64,000 nucleotides of DNA, taken from contig JACAUC010000002.1 of the NCBI GenBank assembly GCA_013390945.1, forward strand, positions 1 to 64,000. Reading direction: 5' to 3'. Made by a program: the position numbers and the translations under genes. Every line of letters starts with the position of its first letter. Positions within the stretch are counted from its first letter, which is position 1. Of this stretch, positions 34,043 to 43,712 are shown piece after piece. The DNA is from Candidatus Chloroheliaceae bacterium (GTDB lineage: Bacteria; Chloroflexota; Chloroflexia; Chloroheliales; Chloroheliaceae). Under the pieces are notes generated by a model. It saw only the letters and a list, made by a program, of their open reading frames with translations, did not search any database and was not told where the DNA came from.

Positions 34043-35557
34043 CTATTTTGCCCTCACGCGCTCCACTATATCCTCCAACATCATGCCACGTGATGCCTTG
34101 ATTAAAAGGTAATCTCCCGGCGCAAGCTCAGTCTTTAACCATTCCACTATCTCGTCTTTACTGACAGCGAAGATAATTTGCGAAGCGGGTAAGCCCGCTG
34201 AAAACGCCGCTCGCCCCACCGTTTGCGCCAAAGTGCCTATAACCGCCAGTTTATCCACTACCTCCGCTGCACGTCGTCCTACAAGTTGGTGGGCTTCTTC
34301 CGCAAAGGAACCCAGTTCAAACATATCGCCCAACACAGCCAATTTGCGTCCCACCACCTTCGCTTCTGCCAAGAGATTCAGTGCGGCCAAAGTCGAAACA
34401 GCACTCGCATTATAGCGATCATCTATAATAGTTGAACCATTCAGACCGGGTAAGGCTACTAAGCGCACTAGAGCTTGCCGATTTTGCAACCCTGCTTCTA
34501 TTTCTGCCCAACTCAGGTTACAGGTCAGGCCAACCGCCGCCGCCGCTAAAGCCGTATAGACATTATGCCGCCCTAGTAAAGGTAGCCGCAGGTGATGCTT
34601 TTGGCCTTGATAATGGGCGGTAAAAGCGATCCCTTCCAGTCCGAAGGTTTCAATCTCATCGGCCCACAAATCATAGTTATGTTGTAAGCCATAGTAGAAG
34701 GGACGCGCCAGCGTGAGGTCTGCCATCGCCTTGACCAGAGGATCATCCCCATTCAAGATGGCGATACCACCCTCTGCCGCCGAAGGTAAAGAAGAGACCA
34801 ACTCCGCTTTGCTGCGAGCTATATTCTCCAAACTACCCATCCGCGCTAGGTGGCTATGGCTAACATTCAAAACCAACCCAAGGCGCGGTTTTGCGACCGA
34901 ACAAAGCCGTTCCAGTTCCCCTAAGACGTAGCCCGCACCCATCTCCAAAACAGCATATTCATCCTTGGTTTGTAACTGGAGTAAAACGGGTAGCATACTT
35001 TGTTCAGTATTAACACTTTTTGGAGATTTTAGAATATGATACCGTTGCTCAAGTAGTGAGGCCACCAGTTCTTTAGTACTGGTTTTACCTACACTGCCAG
35101 TAATACCGATGACTTGTAAGCTTGGAAACTGCTTGCGCCAGTAAGCCGCTAATTTTTGGAAAGCCAGCAGGGTATCCGGCACGGCGACCCAGTAGACTCC
35201 CTCGGCTAGACGGCTCTGCTCAGCTAACCAACTTTCTCGAACCAGCAGAGCGGTCGCCCCTCGCACTAACGCCTCTTCAATGAAGCGATGACCATCCGTA
35301 AGCTCACCCGGTAGAGCTACAAAGAGGGTACCGGGTGAGACCTCCCGACTATCATAAACCACTTTTTCAAATGTTAAAGTGCCAGCCAATGACGCTAGGG
35401 TTAAAGCTTTAGCTGGATGAAAAGATTCTGCTACATTGGAAGAACCTGCCAGAAAGCTATTTTCAAGTTTTTCCAGAGAAAGAGCAGCCCGATTTGCTTC
35501 TACTAACGTGCCTTGTGTCGCATAAACCAATTCGGACAGGGTTAGCTTCTTATTCAA
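34043..35557 (-). CDS. murF: UDP-N-acetylmuramoyl-tripeptide--D-alanyl-D-alanine ligase
   Basis: Adds D-Ala-D-Ala to complete the pentapeptide. The N-terminal domain with FVALPGELTDGHRFIEEAL precedes the ATP loop VIGITGSVGKTSTKELVAS, VLEMGAGYVLGEL and IIDDRYNASAVSTLAAL. Length 504 aa, slightly long because of an insertion of roughly 35 residues in the N-terminal domain (ENSFLAGSSNVAESFHPAKA). A gap of about 300 bp (35558-35863) separates it from ftsI; I see no gene there, only AT-rich sequence that could hold an internal promoter. No murE lies in the cluster. Confidence 0.96.
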   Translation of the reverse strand: MNKKLTLSELVYATQGTLVEANRAALSLEKLENSFLAGSSNVAESFHPAKALTLASLAGTLTFEKVVYDSREVSPGTLFVALPGELTDGHRFIEEALVRGATALLVRESWLAEQSRLAEGVYWVAVPDTLLAFQKLAAYWRKQFPSLQVIGITGSVGKTSTKELVASLLEQRYHILKSPKSVNTEQSMLPVLLQLQTKDEYAVLEMGAGYVLGELERLCSVAKPRLGLVLNVSHSHLARMGSLENIARSKAELVSSLPSAAEGGIAILNGDDPLVKAMADLTLARPFYYGLQHNYDLWADEIETFGLEGIAFTAHYQGQKHHLRLPLLGRHNVYTALAAAAVGLTCNLSWAEIEAGLQNRQALVRLVALPGLNGSTIIDDRYNASAVSTLAALNLLAEAKVVGRKLAVLGDMFELGSFAEEAHQLVGRRAAEVVDKLAVIGTLAQTVGRAAFSAGLPASQIIFAVSKDEIVEWLKTELAPGDYLLIKASRGMMLEDIVERVRAK

Positions 35558-35863
35558 TCAAAACCTCTTATAACGTTTAATCTGATTAGCTGAACCCATT
35601 ATCTGTTTCAAGTTTTTGAACCAATCGAATCCACTGGAGTTCTAATTTCAAGATATATAGCTCTCGAAAAATAACTTCAGCAGCCTGCCTAAATTCTATA
35701 GAACGGAATAAGGCGATTGTATCAGATAAGAAACTACCTTGCAATCTTGGGATAAATCGTTACTAAGCTGGGATCTACCCCGATAATCATTATAGCCCTT
35801 TTTAAGCCTCCGTCAATTACCCATTTTTACCAAATTTACATTAATATTTATTCGTACCAGCTT

Positions 35864-37765
35864 TTATTTCCCCGCTTCCGAGGGGGGGATGTTAAAGCGG
35901 CTAAAGAGATTCTCGGTAATGGTCTTAACCACGGGAGCCGCCGTATTACTACCCCAAGGGGTATCTTTAGTCTTATCGTACCGGACATAAACCAGAAAGC
36001 GCGGGTTATCGGCAGGCGCATAAGCAATAGTCGAGCCAATGGTCAACGACGAGTCGTAGAGCGTGGACGTACCAGTCTTTCCGGCCACCCGATAGCCCTT
36101 AACGTCGGCCAGCCTAGTTTCGCCTTTGCGTACTGCCTGTACCAGCATATCGGTGGTTGTTTTGGCACTCTCTGGCTTGATTACATTCTTTCGCACTATC
36201 TCCGGCTTAGTCTCCTTAATAACCTTATCCTCACGAGTTATTTTGGCAACAATATAAGGTTTTATCAGATTACCGCCATTTGCGACTGCCGAAACTGCTG
36301 TAACTAGTTGCAAGGGCGTAACCGCAATAGATTGACCAAAAGAATTGGTCATCATATCGAGCGGAATCCAGTCCTTGTTCTCCTGCCAGCGCACAATTCC
36401 TTCGGCCTCACCTTGCAGGTCAACCCCGGTTGGTACTCCCATACCAAAGCGCTTCAGGTAGTCATAATATTTTTGCGGCCCAAACTTTTCGGCAATCCAC
36501 ATTGCGCCCACATTGCTGGAGTGCATCAGGGTATCTACGACGGTCTGGTGTGAATAGCCCACGCTGTTATAGTTACAGATGGTTCGACCGTATTTAAGGG
36601 CGCAACCAGGCAGATTCGCCCAACTATCGGGCGTTACCACTCCGGTATCAATGCCAATCGCTGCCGTTAGGATTTTAAAAGTGCTACCTGGTTCATAGGT
36701 ACTACCGACGAGCGGGTCTTTGAGTAGAGCCACCTCGGTTTTATAAAATTCGTTCGGATCATAATTCGGGAACGAGGCCCATGCCAGAATCGCTCCGGTA
36801 TTAGGGTCCATTACAATAGCCGAGGCTGCTTCGGCCCGATGCTCCTCCATTCCCTTTTTAAGTTCCCGCTCTACCATCAACTGAATCGAGCTGTCAATGG
36901 TGAGTGTCAGATCACCGCCATCTTCAGGATCGCTGATTTGGCGTTGTCCCAAGACAATCGGATTACCATCGGGATCGCTTTCAGCAATAATAATACCGGG
37001 CTTGCCCTTCAAAACCTGTTCGTAGCCACCCTCGATACCATAAGCTCCTACATTTTCATAGTTGGCAAAACCCAAGAGCTGACCCATCATCGAGCCATTA
37101 GGATAAACCCGTCGCATTTGAGGTTCCAGATCCACCCCCGGCAGGTTTAGTTCGCGAATTTTATCGGCGATGGCACTATCCACGCCGTTTGCAATTAGGT
37201 TGTAGTTGCTTTGCTTGGGCTTGTAAGTCAAAGCATCCTTAATTTTGGCTTGCGGCACACTTGGTAACAACTTGGCAAGACCAGTAGTGGATCGGTCGGA
37301 TTGCTTTTCGGTCAAGCCTTGCGGCGAGGCCCAGATCCGATAAACCGTGATATTGGAGGCCAAAACCAGCCCATTAGTATCACGGATAATGCCACGCCGG
37401 GCGGGAATGATGGTCTCCTTCATGTGCATATCAGCCGCCCGTTTTCTCAAGTCACCATAAGGACTCTGCTGTACCTGTAGAGCATACAAGCGCACCAGTA
37501 AAACCACCGAAATTAGAACCATTGCCAATAAGGTCAGCCGTACCCGCATCAATGAAGAGAGATGCCAGCGTCGCTTCGGTCGCTCTTCTTTTTCCTTAGA
37601 ATCAGAAGCGATAGCCGGGTTAGTCGGTTGGGACGAAAGCCGAGTTCTAGGCTGTGGTCTAGCGGTAACCCCTCTCTTTCCCTTCAACTCAGGTGATGCC
37701 GTTTTTTGGAACCGGTAGCGGGTTGGCCCACTACTGCTCTTAGTTCGATCTTCAGTCTCGTTCAC
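35864..37765 (-). CDS. ftsI: Septal penicillin-binding protein 2/3 (FtsI)
   Basis: Class B transpeptidase that crosslinks septal peptidoglycan. A cytoplasmic basic N-terminus (about 70 residues), one membrane anchor (TLLAMVLISVVLLVRLYAL), a dimerisation domain, then the transpeptidase with EPGSTFKI (catalytic Ser near residue 360), MHSSNVGA (SxN) and VAGKTGTS (KTG). The C-terminus ends soon after the catalytic domain (FNIPPSEAGK), so there are no PASTA repeats. Length 633 aa. It follows the ftsL-like gene. Confidence 0.96.
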   Translation of the reverse strand: MNETEDRTKSSSGPTRYRFQKTASPELKGKRGVTARPQPRTRLSSQPTNPAIASDSKEKEERPKRRWHLSSLMRVRLTLLAMVLISVVLLVRLYALQVQQSPYGDLRKRAADMHMKETIIPARRGIIRDTNGLVLASNITVYRIWASPQGLTEKQSDRSTTGLAKLLPSVPQAKIKDALTYKPKQSNYNLIANGVDSAIADKIRELNLPGVDLEPQMRRVYPNGSMMGQLLGFANYENVGAYGIEGGYEQVLKGKPGIIIAESDPDGNPIVLGQRQISDPEDGGDLTLTIDSSIQLMVERELKKGMEEHRAEAASAIVMDPNTGAILAWASFPNYDPNEFYKTEVALLKDPLVGSTYEPGSTFKILTAAIGIDTGVVTPDSWANLPGCALKYGRTICNYNSVGYSHQTVVDTLMHSSNVGAMWIAEKFGPQKYYDYLKRFGMGVPTGVDLQGEAEGIVRWQENKDWIPLDMMTNSFGQSIAVTPLQLVTAVSAVANGGNLIKPYIVAKITREDKVIKETKPEIVRKNVIKPESAKTTTDMLVQAVRKGETRLADVKGYRVAGKTGTSTLYDSSLTIGSTIAYAPADNPRFLVYVRYDKTKDTPWGSNTAAPVVKTITENLFSRFNIPPSEAGK

Positions 37766-37802
37766 GCGACGGAGCCTCCTGCCTTTAAGCTCATAAAATA
37801 GG

Positions 37803-38300
37803 CTAGTGCTGGGTCGGAACCGAGTTCTGCCAAGGTTGCGGCAACATTTCGGTCAGTTCACGCCACCAAGCGTTAACGGGATAAAGCTTAGGATTAGCCA
37901 GCCCTTGTTCGGGTGGTGCTTCAACTTGCGGCACTTTAACATAAATGAATTTTGTAGCCTGCACCATTCCCAACTTACTTTTAGCCTCTTCCTCCACCCG
38001 CTTCAAGTTTTCAAAAGCAGCCACTTGGCTTTGCAACATCTCGGCCTGTCGGTTAAGGAGTACCACATTTTTATCAATCGTCTGCATCTCATAGCCCAGC
38101 GAGACAAGCGTACTGGTCTGACTTAGCCAGAGCAACCCAGCACAACTAATTAGCAAACCCACTAGGATTACCCGTGAAGCCAATCGAACACGCTGCACTC
38201 TTTCGGTCAAGCGTTCTCGCAAGCGGCTCCCACTCATGCTATGTGTCGGTGATTTCAGGGTTTTATCCCTTGATTCGCGCATTGGTACATCCATCGGCAC
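37803..38300 (-). CDS. ftsL: FtsL/DivIC-like septum formation protein
   Basis: A small bitopic protein of 165 aa between rsmH and ftsI, the normal ftsL slot. A basic N-terminus of about 50 residues, one membrane segment (VILVGLLISCAGLLWLSQ), and then a coiled coil (YEMQTIDKNVVLLNRQAEML, ending around FENLKRVEEEAKSKLGM) with the GM-type ending of the FtsL/DivIC family. A proline-rich tail follows. Identification rests on topology and context, because these proteins diverge strongly in sequence. Confidence 0.8.
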   Translation of the reverse strand: MPMDVPMRESRDKTLKSPTHSMSGSRLRERLTERVQRVRLASRVILVGLLISCAGLLWLSQTSTLVSLGYEMQTIDKNVVLLNRQAEMLQSQVAAFENLKRVEEEAKSKLGMVQATKFIYVKVPQVEAPPEQGLANPKLYPVNAWWRELTEMLPQPWQNSVPTQH

Positions 38301-38339
38301 AGTCCCCCGCGTCGTTAGTAAAACCGTTTGATAAGTAAG

Positions 38340-39308
38340 TTACCACTTTTCCGCAACTCGCAATTTAGCACTGCGGCTGCGGCGATTCTCAGACTCTTCC
38401 TGTAGTCCAGCTACCTGCGGCTTTTTAGTAATTGGCCGCAAGGTAGGAGTCTTTGGCAGGGCCAGCGAAATCGGCGTATCCGGTAGGATATTTTTGTCAC
38501 TGGCTTCGTGCTGAATGAACCGCTTTACCACCCGGTCTTCCAGCGAATGAAACGAGATGACGGCTAACCTGCCGCCTGGCCCCAAAGTTTGTAAGGCACC
38601 TTCTAACCCTTGAGCGAGTCGCTCCAACTCGTGATTTACTTCCATCCGCAAAGCCTGAAAGACTCGTGTGGCAGGATGGATCGGACGTTTGGTACGTCCT
38701 GCGGCCCGACCACCGCCCGCCTTCTCCAACACCGCCGCTAACTGGCCGGTAGTCTCAAGCGGTTGCACTCGCCGCGCCTCACCAATGGCCCGCGCCAAGC
38801 GCCGTGCTTGAGGTTCTTCCCCCAATTCAAAAAAGAGTTTAACCAGACGCTCTTCCGACCATCTATTCACAATTTCGGCAGCGGTCAATTCTCCTTGAAT
38901 TTCGCCAAACCGCATATCCAGCGGCCCATCGCCCTGAAACGAGAAACCACGCTCCCGGTCGTCCAATTGCATCGAGGATAAGCCCAAATCAAGTACCACT
39001 CCATCTGCCGGAACAAAGCCCTCACGCTGCGCCACTTCAAAGATTTGGGCGAAGTTACTTGGCACTATACGTACCCGTGTGCCAAAGGGTTTAAGCCGTT
39101 CGCTGGCTAGAGCTAACGCCACTGGATCGGCATCTAAGCCAAGCAATTTTCCCTCTGGGGCAGTACGCTCCAAAATTCCGTAAGAGTGACCACCCGCGCC
39201 GAGTGTTCCATCTATATAGTGACCGTCCACTTTCAGATTTAGCCCGGCCAGTGTCTCCTGATACAGTACTGAGTAATGGTGTGGTGAAAATTCAAACGCA
39301 CTCATCAA
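38340..39308 (-). CDS. rsmH: 16S rRNA (cytosine-1402-N4)-methyltransferase
   Basis: SAM-dependent methyltransferase (MraW). It has HYSVLYQETLAGL, the SAM loop YIDGTLGAGGHSYGILE, DGVVLDLGLSSMQLDDRERG and the C-terminal VISFHSLEDRVVKRF. Length 322 aa. Its start overlaps the mraZ stop by 4 nt (ATGA type), indicating translational coupling. Confidence 0.97.
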   Translation of the reverse strand: MMSAFEFSPHHYSVLYQETLAGLNLKVDGHYIDGTLGAGGHSYGILERTAPEGKLLGLDADPVALALASERLKPFGTRVRIVPSNFAQIFEVAQREGFVPADGVVLDLGLSSMQLDDRERGFSFQGDGPLDMRFGEIQGELTAAEIVNRWSEERLVKLFFELGEEPQARRLARAIGEARRVQPLETTGQLAAVLEKAGGGRAAGRTKRPIHPATRVFQALRMEVNHELERLAQGLEGALQTLGPGGRLAVISFHSLEDRVVKRFIQHEASDKNILPDTPISLALPKTPTLRPITKKPQVAGLQEESENRRSRSAKLRVAEKW

Positions 39309-39754
39309 ATTACGCCAAGCTGAGCTAGTTGGGCCGCAATAGCATTGGGATCGTCCTCGACTTGGTTTTGGACTTCAGCCCAGCGATCTTTAGCCCAAAG
39401 TTCAATGTAATCATTTGCTCCCACCAAGACGGCTTCAGCCTCGGCAGCCCCAATTCCGGCAAAATCGCGCAGATGGCTGGGTAAGTTGATGCGACCCTGT
39501 CGGTCAAATTCTAACTCGGCAGCATCCGAGAAAAAGATGCGGCGTAAAAGACGGGCATTTTGGTCGGCGATGGAGAGCGCACTAACTTTTGCCGCCAACG
39601 CTTCAAAAGCCGAGGCAGAGTAGAGAGCTAGGCACTTATCCAGCCAGCGTGTAACATACATGCGCTCGCCAAGTTCCGCTCGAAACTTGGCAGGTATGGC
39701 TATCCGGCCTTTGCTATCTACGATATGTTCGTATCGGCCTAGAAACACTAGCAA
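39305..39754 (-). CDS. mraZ: Transcriptional regulator MraZ
   Basis: DNA-binding regulator of the dcw operon, 149 aa, with two AbrB-like MraZ repeats: FLGRYEHIVDSKGRIAIPAK at the start, and ELEFDRQGRINLPSHLR near residue 80. The start appears to be TTG at 39754, 3 nt after AGGGAG; a GTG two codons later is an alternative. It would bind the three TGGGG boxes just upstream of its own gene. Confidence 0.96.
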   Translation of the reverse strand: MLVFLGRYEHIVDSKGRIAIPAKFRAELGERMYVTRWLDKCLALYSASAFEALAAKVSALSIADQNARLLRRIFFSDAAELEFDRQGRINLPSHLRDFAGIGAAEAEAVLVGANDYIELWAKDRWAEVQNQVEDDPNAIAAQLAQLGVI

Positions 39755-39810
39755 CTACTCCCTGCGCGTAACCAACGATTTCCAATAAAGCGACCTACCA
39801 AATGGGTTTT

Positions 39811-39835
39811 CCCCACTTTGCCCCACTTTTCCCCA
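39811..39835 (-). promoter_or_regulatory. MraZ boxes
   Basis: On the minus strand TGGGG occurs three times with 5-nt spacers (TGGGGAAAAGTGGGGCAAAG, then TGGGG), i.e. an exact 10-bp period at 39831-39835, 39821-39825 and 39811-39815. Direct TGGGN repeats with 5-nt spacing are the known MraZ operator. They lie between the promoter and mraZ, as in other bacteria, so autoregulation is likely. Confidence 0.9.
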
Positions 39836-39846
39836 CAACTAAGCCA

Positions 39847-39875
39847 ATTATACACATTTTTGGCTTTTTTTACAA
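39847..39875 (-). promoter_or_regulatory. dcw operon promoter
   Basis: On the minus strand TTGTAA (39875-39870), 17 nt, TATAAT (39852-39847). The predicted start site near 39840 immediately precedes the MraZ boxes. The rest of the 650-bp gap up to 40407 has no gene I can support. Confidence 0.7.
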
Positions 39876-40407
39876 TACTCCAAGATAGGAATTAGGAGTA
39901 GTTTCTCAAAATTGGTTTTCATGATAAAGGCTAACGCTTTGATTCAGAATCGGAAAATCCGAATCAATGTTCTATATTGGCCTAATAGCATTAGAGGCGC
40001 ACTAAAAGGTGCTTTTATCCCATGACCGAAAATATTGAGACCCGCTGGTCAAGTGCCAATTGCCTAACGAAAGAGAACTTAGTACTTGTGCGATGTGCTA
40101 TAATGTATAAAAGCATTTAACCCGCTTTAGCAACGACGCTTCCACCTTTGACCTATTATTATTCTCTATGCAGCATTTCAAATATTCTCTTACCAAGGCG
40201 AGGCCCAAAAGGGAGTGTTAAGCATTAGCAAGACGCTTGGTTTGTAATCACGCTTGGATAAGTAATAGTTACATTTGAACATGACTTTATTTATCTAGTT
40301 TAACAAACTTTGTATTGATTGATTTTACTTAAATAAATTTTTGAGGAGACCTTTGGTTATCCAAATATATCCAGCAAGATGATCTGGAGAAAAGGTAAAG
40401 AGAAAAA

Positions 40408-41859
40408 GTGGAACCCAGCGGTCAGACAAAACTACTGGAAGAAGTAGAGCAATTGCAATCCAGAGTGACCACGTTGGAAGAGACGCTTATGCAATGCCGC
40501 CTAGAGAAAGAGCAGTTTCAAACCGCTTTGGGGCAAAGCGAAGCACATTTGAAACTCGCTCTGGATCAGACAGCCCAAAAACACTTGGTTTTTTTGGCGG
40601 AGGCCAGTAAAGTACTGGCCGCTACGCTCGACTATGAAACCACGCTCAAAACGATAACGCGGCTGGTAGTTCCTCACCTAGCCGATTTTTGCGCGGTGGA
40701 TCTGCTTCAAAAGAACCATGTCATAGAGCGGGTAGCAATCACTCATATAGACCCGGTTAAGGAGGCCTTGGTGCTTCGTAAAGGGTTGATTCGCACCTTT
40801 GACCCTAACACCTCCTTTGGCCCTCCTAAAGCGTTGCGTACCGGCCAACCAGAACTACTTTCTCAACCAATTGAATCCTCGGCAGTAAATTCAGCACTCA
40901 ACTCTGAACAGCTTGCCATACTGAAAGCCTTAAACTTTCATTCTTATATTTGTGCGCCGCTTGTAGCACGGGGACATTCTTTAGGTACTATTACTTTTGG
41001 TTTAAGCGAATCTAGCCGACGTTATGTTCCCAGCGATTTGGAACTGGTTCAAGAACTGGCCCTTCGCATTGCCCAAGCGGTAGATAATGCTCAGCTTTAC
41101 CGCGAGGCCCAAGAAGCCATCCATATGCGCGAGGAATTTCTCTCCCTTGCCGCCCATGAATTGAAAACGCCGCTCACCGGACTACGCGGCTATGCTCAGT
41201 TGCTCAATCGCCAACTGGATAAGGGTGATCTCTCTGATCTAGCCCGGTTCCGGCGGGCACTTGATTCCATCCTTGAACAGTCCGACAGACTAACCCATCT
41301 GGTTTCCCGCTTGTTGGATGTCTCTCGCCTTGACTTAGGCTGGTTGGTAATACAACCGAGCGTGACGGATCTGACCGGATTAGTCGAGGGCGTTGTCAGG
41401 TTAGCCCAAGCTAATCCCAACAAACATCGTGTGATTTTAAAGGCTTCCGACATACCACTAGTAGTTATGCTTGACCCAATTCGTTTTGAGCAGGTAGTGA
41501 TCAGTTTGGTAGATAATGCAATTAAATACAGCCCTGAGGGTGGTCAGGTGGAACTTCAGTTAGACTGGCTACGCGATTCCGATACTATCACCCTTAGAGT
41601 AACAGATCAGGGGTTGGGTATTCCGGTGGAACACCGCCAACACATCTTTGACCGCTTTTACCAAGCTCATCGAGGGGCTTATTTAGGCGGAATGGGTTTG
41701 GGGTTACATATTGCTCAGCAGATTGTCACACTCCATGGAGGGCAAATTACGGCGGAATTTCCTGAAGAGGGTGGTACTCATTTTATTGTGACACTACCCG
41801 GTAATTTGATTTATAATGCTCCTCTAAACTTTACAACACCACTAGACAAGGAGGTCTGA
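40408..41859 (+). CDS. GAF-domain sensor histidine kinase
   Basis: Signal-transduction kinase, 483 aa, without membrane segments. An N-terminal coiled coil (about residues 5-55), a GAF domain (about 60-225), HisKA with the phospho-acceptor H250 in LAAHELKTPLTGL, and a HATPase_c domain with the N box (LVDNAIKYSPEGG), G1 (DQGLGIP) and G2 (GMGLGLHIAQQIV). GTG start. The cognate receiver is encoded 2 nt downstream. The signal is unknown; a cytosolic GAF suggests a small-molecule or redox cue. Confidence 0.93.
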   Translation: MEPSGQTKLLEEVEQLQSRVTTLEETLMQCRLEKEQFQTALGQSEAHLKLALDQTAQKHLVFLAEASKVLAATLDYETTLKTITRLVVPHLADFCAVDLLQKNHVIERVAITHIDPVKEALVLRKGLIRTFDPNTSFGPPKALRTGQPELLSQPIESSAVNSALNSEQLAILKALNFHSYICAPLVARGHSLGTITFGLSESSRRYVPSDLELVQELALRIAQAVDNAQLYREAQEAIHMREEFLSLAAHELKTPLTGLRGYAQLLNRQLDKGDLSDLARFRRALDSILEQSDRLTHLVSRLLDVSRLDLGWLVIQPSVTDLTGLVEGVVRLAQANPNKHRVILKASDIPLVVMLDPIRFEQVVISLVDNAIKYSPEGGQVELQLDWLRDSDTITLRVTDQGLGIPVEHRQHIFDRFYQAHRGAYLGGMGLGLHIAQQIVTLHGGQITAEFPEEGGTHFIVTLPGNLIYNAPLNFTTPLDKEV

Positions 41860-41861
41860 CC

Positions 41862-42227
41862 ATGAAATCTTCAACTGGGGAAGTATTGGTAATTGATGAC
41901 GATGACACCATTCGGGAGGTTATCAGTCTGACGCTAGAAGATGAGGGCTACGCCGTCTTGACCGCTCCAAACGGAGCCGTTGCCCTTGAGTTAGTTTATC
42001 AGAGCCAGCCCAAATTAATCCTTTTGGATATGCGAATGCCCGTTATGGATGGCTGGGCCTTCTCAGAGGCTTACCGCCAGCTTCCCGGAACACACGCCCC
42101 CATTATCGTTCTTACGGCGGCTACCGATGCCACCCTCTTTGCCTCTCAGATTCAGGCCGATAGTTGCCTCCCCAAACCCTTTGACCTGAATCAATTAATT
42201 GAACTAGTCGAACGTTATATCTCCTAA
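41862..42227 (+). CDS. Single-domain response regulator
   Basis: A 121-aa stand-alone receiver: acidic patch IDDDD (11-15), phospho-acceptor D56 in LLDMRMPVMDGW, T85 in VLTAA and K105 in CLPKPFD. There is no output domain, so it probably acts by protein contact or in a phosphorelay. AAGGAGG in the end of the kinase gene precedes the ATG. Cotranscribed with the histidine kinase. Confidence 0.94.
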   Translation: MKSSTGEVLVIDDDDTIREVISLTLEDEGYAVLTAPNGAVALELVYQSQPKLILLDMRMPVMDGWAFSEAYRQLPGTHAPIIVLTAATDATLFASQIQADSCLPKPFDLNQLIELVERYIS

Positions 42228-42299
42228 GTAAAATGAGATAATTCCCCCTTGACGAGCCATGCTTCGCGCTTTATAATCGCTTTACATAAGCACATGTAG

Positions 42300-43463
42300 G
42301 TGATCGTAAGCGCGGAGGGAAGATTGAATTATATCGGTAGCAAGTGGAGCCTGCTGCCCGTAATCGGGCGGTTATTGGACGAGAAGAGCTTGCGCGGTGG
42401 GGTTTTTTGTGACCTCTTTGCTGGAACAACGGCGGTGGGTCAGTTTGCCAAACGGCGCGGCTTTCAGGTAGTCTCTAACGATTGGCAACACTATAGCTAT
42501 GTGTTAGGTCGGGCCTTTCTCTCCAATAATAGCTATCCCACTTTTAGCCGACTTTTTGAAGCTTATCCCAAGTTAGCGGCTATCAAGACCGGCGTTCTTA
42601 ACCAGCCGCCACTACCCCTTTTTGATAAAGCGACCGAAATGACCACCCGCCTCCCACTCTATCAAGTGACTAACTGGCTCAACCAACTGACCGGGCGCGA
42701 GGATGGTTTTGTCTATCGCCACTATTGTGCGGGGAGTGGTTCGCAGCGCAACTACTTCTCGGATGAGAATGGGCAACGTTGCGATGCTATTCGCGGTCAA
42801 TTGGAGGAGTGGCAGATGGCCTCCCTACTAACAGGCGACGAATATTATCTACTCCTAGCCTCTTTGCTGGAGGCAGTGGATCGGGTTGCCAATACCGCCA
42901 GCGTCTACGCCGCTTTTCTAAAGCACATCAAGACTACTGCTCGTAAACCTTTGCGGTTGGCTCCGCTCCCGGTAATTGAGAGTAGCCTCAACCATAAAAT
43001 CTATTGTAGCGATGCCAATGAATTGACCCGACAAATGGAGTGCGAGGTGCTATATCTCGATCCGCCCTACAATCATCGCCAGTATGCCACTAATTATCAT
43101 ATCTTGGAGACCATTGCCGTTGGGGATAGTCCCCAACTAGCGGGTAAAACTGGCTTGCGTCCCTACGCCAACCAGCGCAGCCGCTATTGCCTAAAAACCG
43201 AAGCACACCACGCCTTCACCGAATTGGTGAAGCAAGCCCAAGCCCACCATATAATTCTAAGCTACAACGATGAGGGTTTACTTTCTGCCGAGGAGTTGCA
43301 GCATATTTTCCAGCAACGCGGAACCTGTGAGGTGCGGCGACTGCCCTATAAACGGTTCCGAGCCGATAAAGACCGCGAAAATCGGTGCTATGCCCCCAAC
43401 AAAGCGGTCAACGAACTCCTCTTCTATGTCCGAATCGAAGATCAAGCGGAGTGGGCGGCCTAA
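42300..43463 (+). CDS. Class D12 (Dam-like) adenine-N6 DNA methyltransferase
   Basis: SAM-dependent DNA adenine methyltransferase. The N-terminal RLNYIGSKWSLLPVI and VFCDLFAGTTAVGQFAKRRG form the SAM site; the catalytic motif is LYLDPPYNHRQY, near residue 255. The large central segment (about 100-240) would be the target-recognition domain. GTG start at 42300. No restriction endonuclease is adjacent, so this is an orphan methyltransferase or one arm of a split system. Length 387 aa is longer than Dam (about 270-300). Confidence 0.88.
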   Translation: MIVSAEGRLNYIGSKWSLLPVIGRLLDEKSLRGGVFCDLFAGTTAVGQFAKRRGFQVVSNDWQHYSYVLGRAFLSNNSYPTFSRLFEAYPKLAAIKTGVLNQPPLPLFDKATEMTTRLPLYQVTNWLNQLTGREDGFVYRHYCAGSGSQRNYFSDENGQRCDAIRGQLEEWQMASLLTGDEYYLLLASLLEAVDRVANTASVYAAFLKHIKTTARKPLRLAPLPVIESSLNHKIYCSDANELTRQMECEVLYLDPPYNHRQYATNYHILETIAVGDSPQLAGKTGLRPYANQRSRYCLKTEAHHAFTELVKQAQAHHIILSYNDEGLLSAEELQHIFQQRGTCEVRRLPYKRFRADKDRENRCYAPNKAVNELLFYVRIEDQAEWAA

Positions 43464-43486
43464 TAGAATGGCACATCATCTCAATT

Positions 43487-43555
43487 GGTAGGGGTTTATT
43501 GCATAAACCCTCTGGTGGCTGACCTCACTTTGGGCGTATGCAATACACCTCTACC
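43487..43555. repeat. Interspersed palindromic repeat, copy 2
   Basis: GGTAGGGGTTTATTGCATAA at one end and GGGCGTATGCAATACACCTC at the other, each containing a small palindrome and together forming a hairpin-like pair. The same blocks recur at 13431-13564 and 48645-48784. It occupies the gap after the methyltransferase. Confidence 0.7.
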
Positions 43556-43712
43556 ACGACTCTTTGATAGGATACTGGTTTAGAAGGCGCTATGTGTAGT
43601 TGTCACTACAGACATACTCTATTGGTATCGGTATCATGATCTAAAGCCTACTAAGAGTTTCTGATTATTTTATAATTACTTATAGAGGGGTGAGGACTAT
43701 TCTCACCTGGAG

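Noticed and set aside
42300-43463. Adenine methyltransferase as part of a restriction or phage-defence island
   Set aside because: No restriction or accessory gene is adjacent and the base composition is chromosomal.
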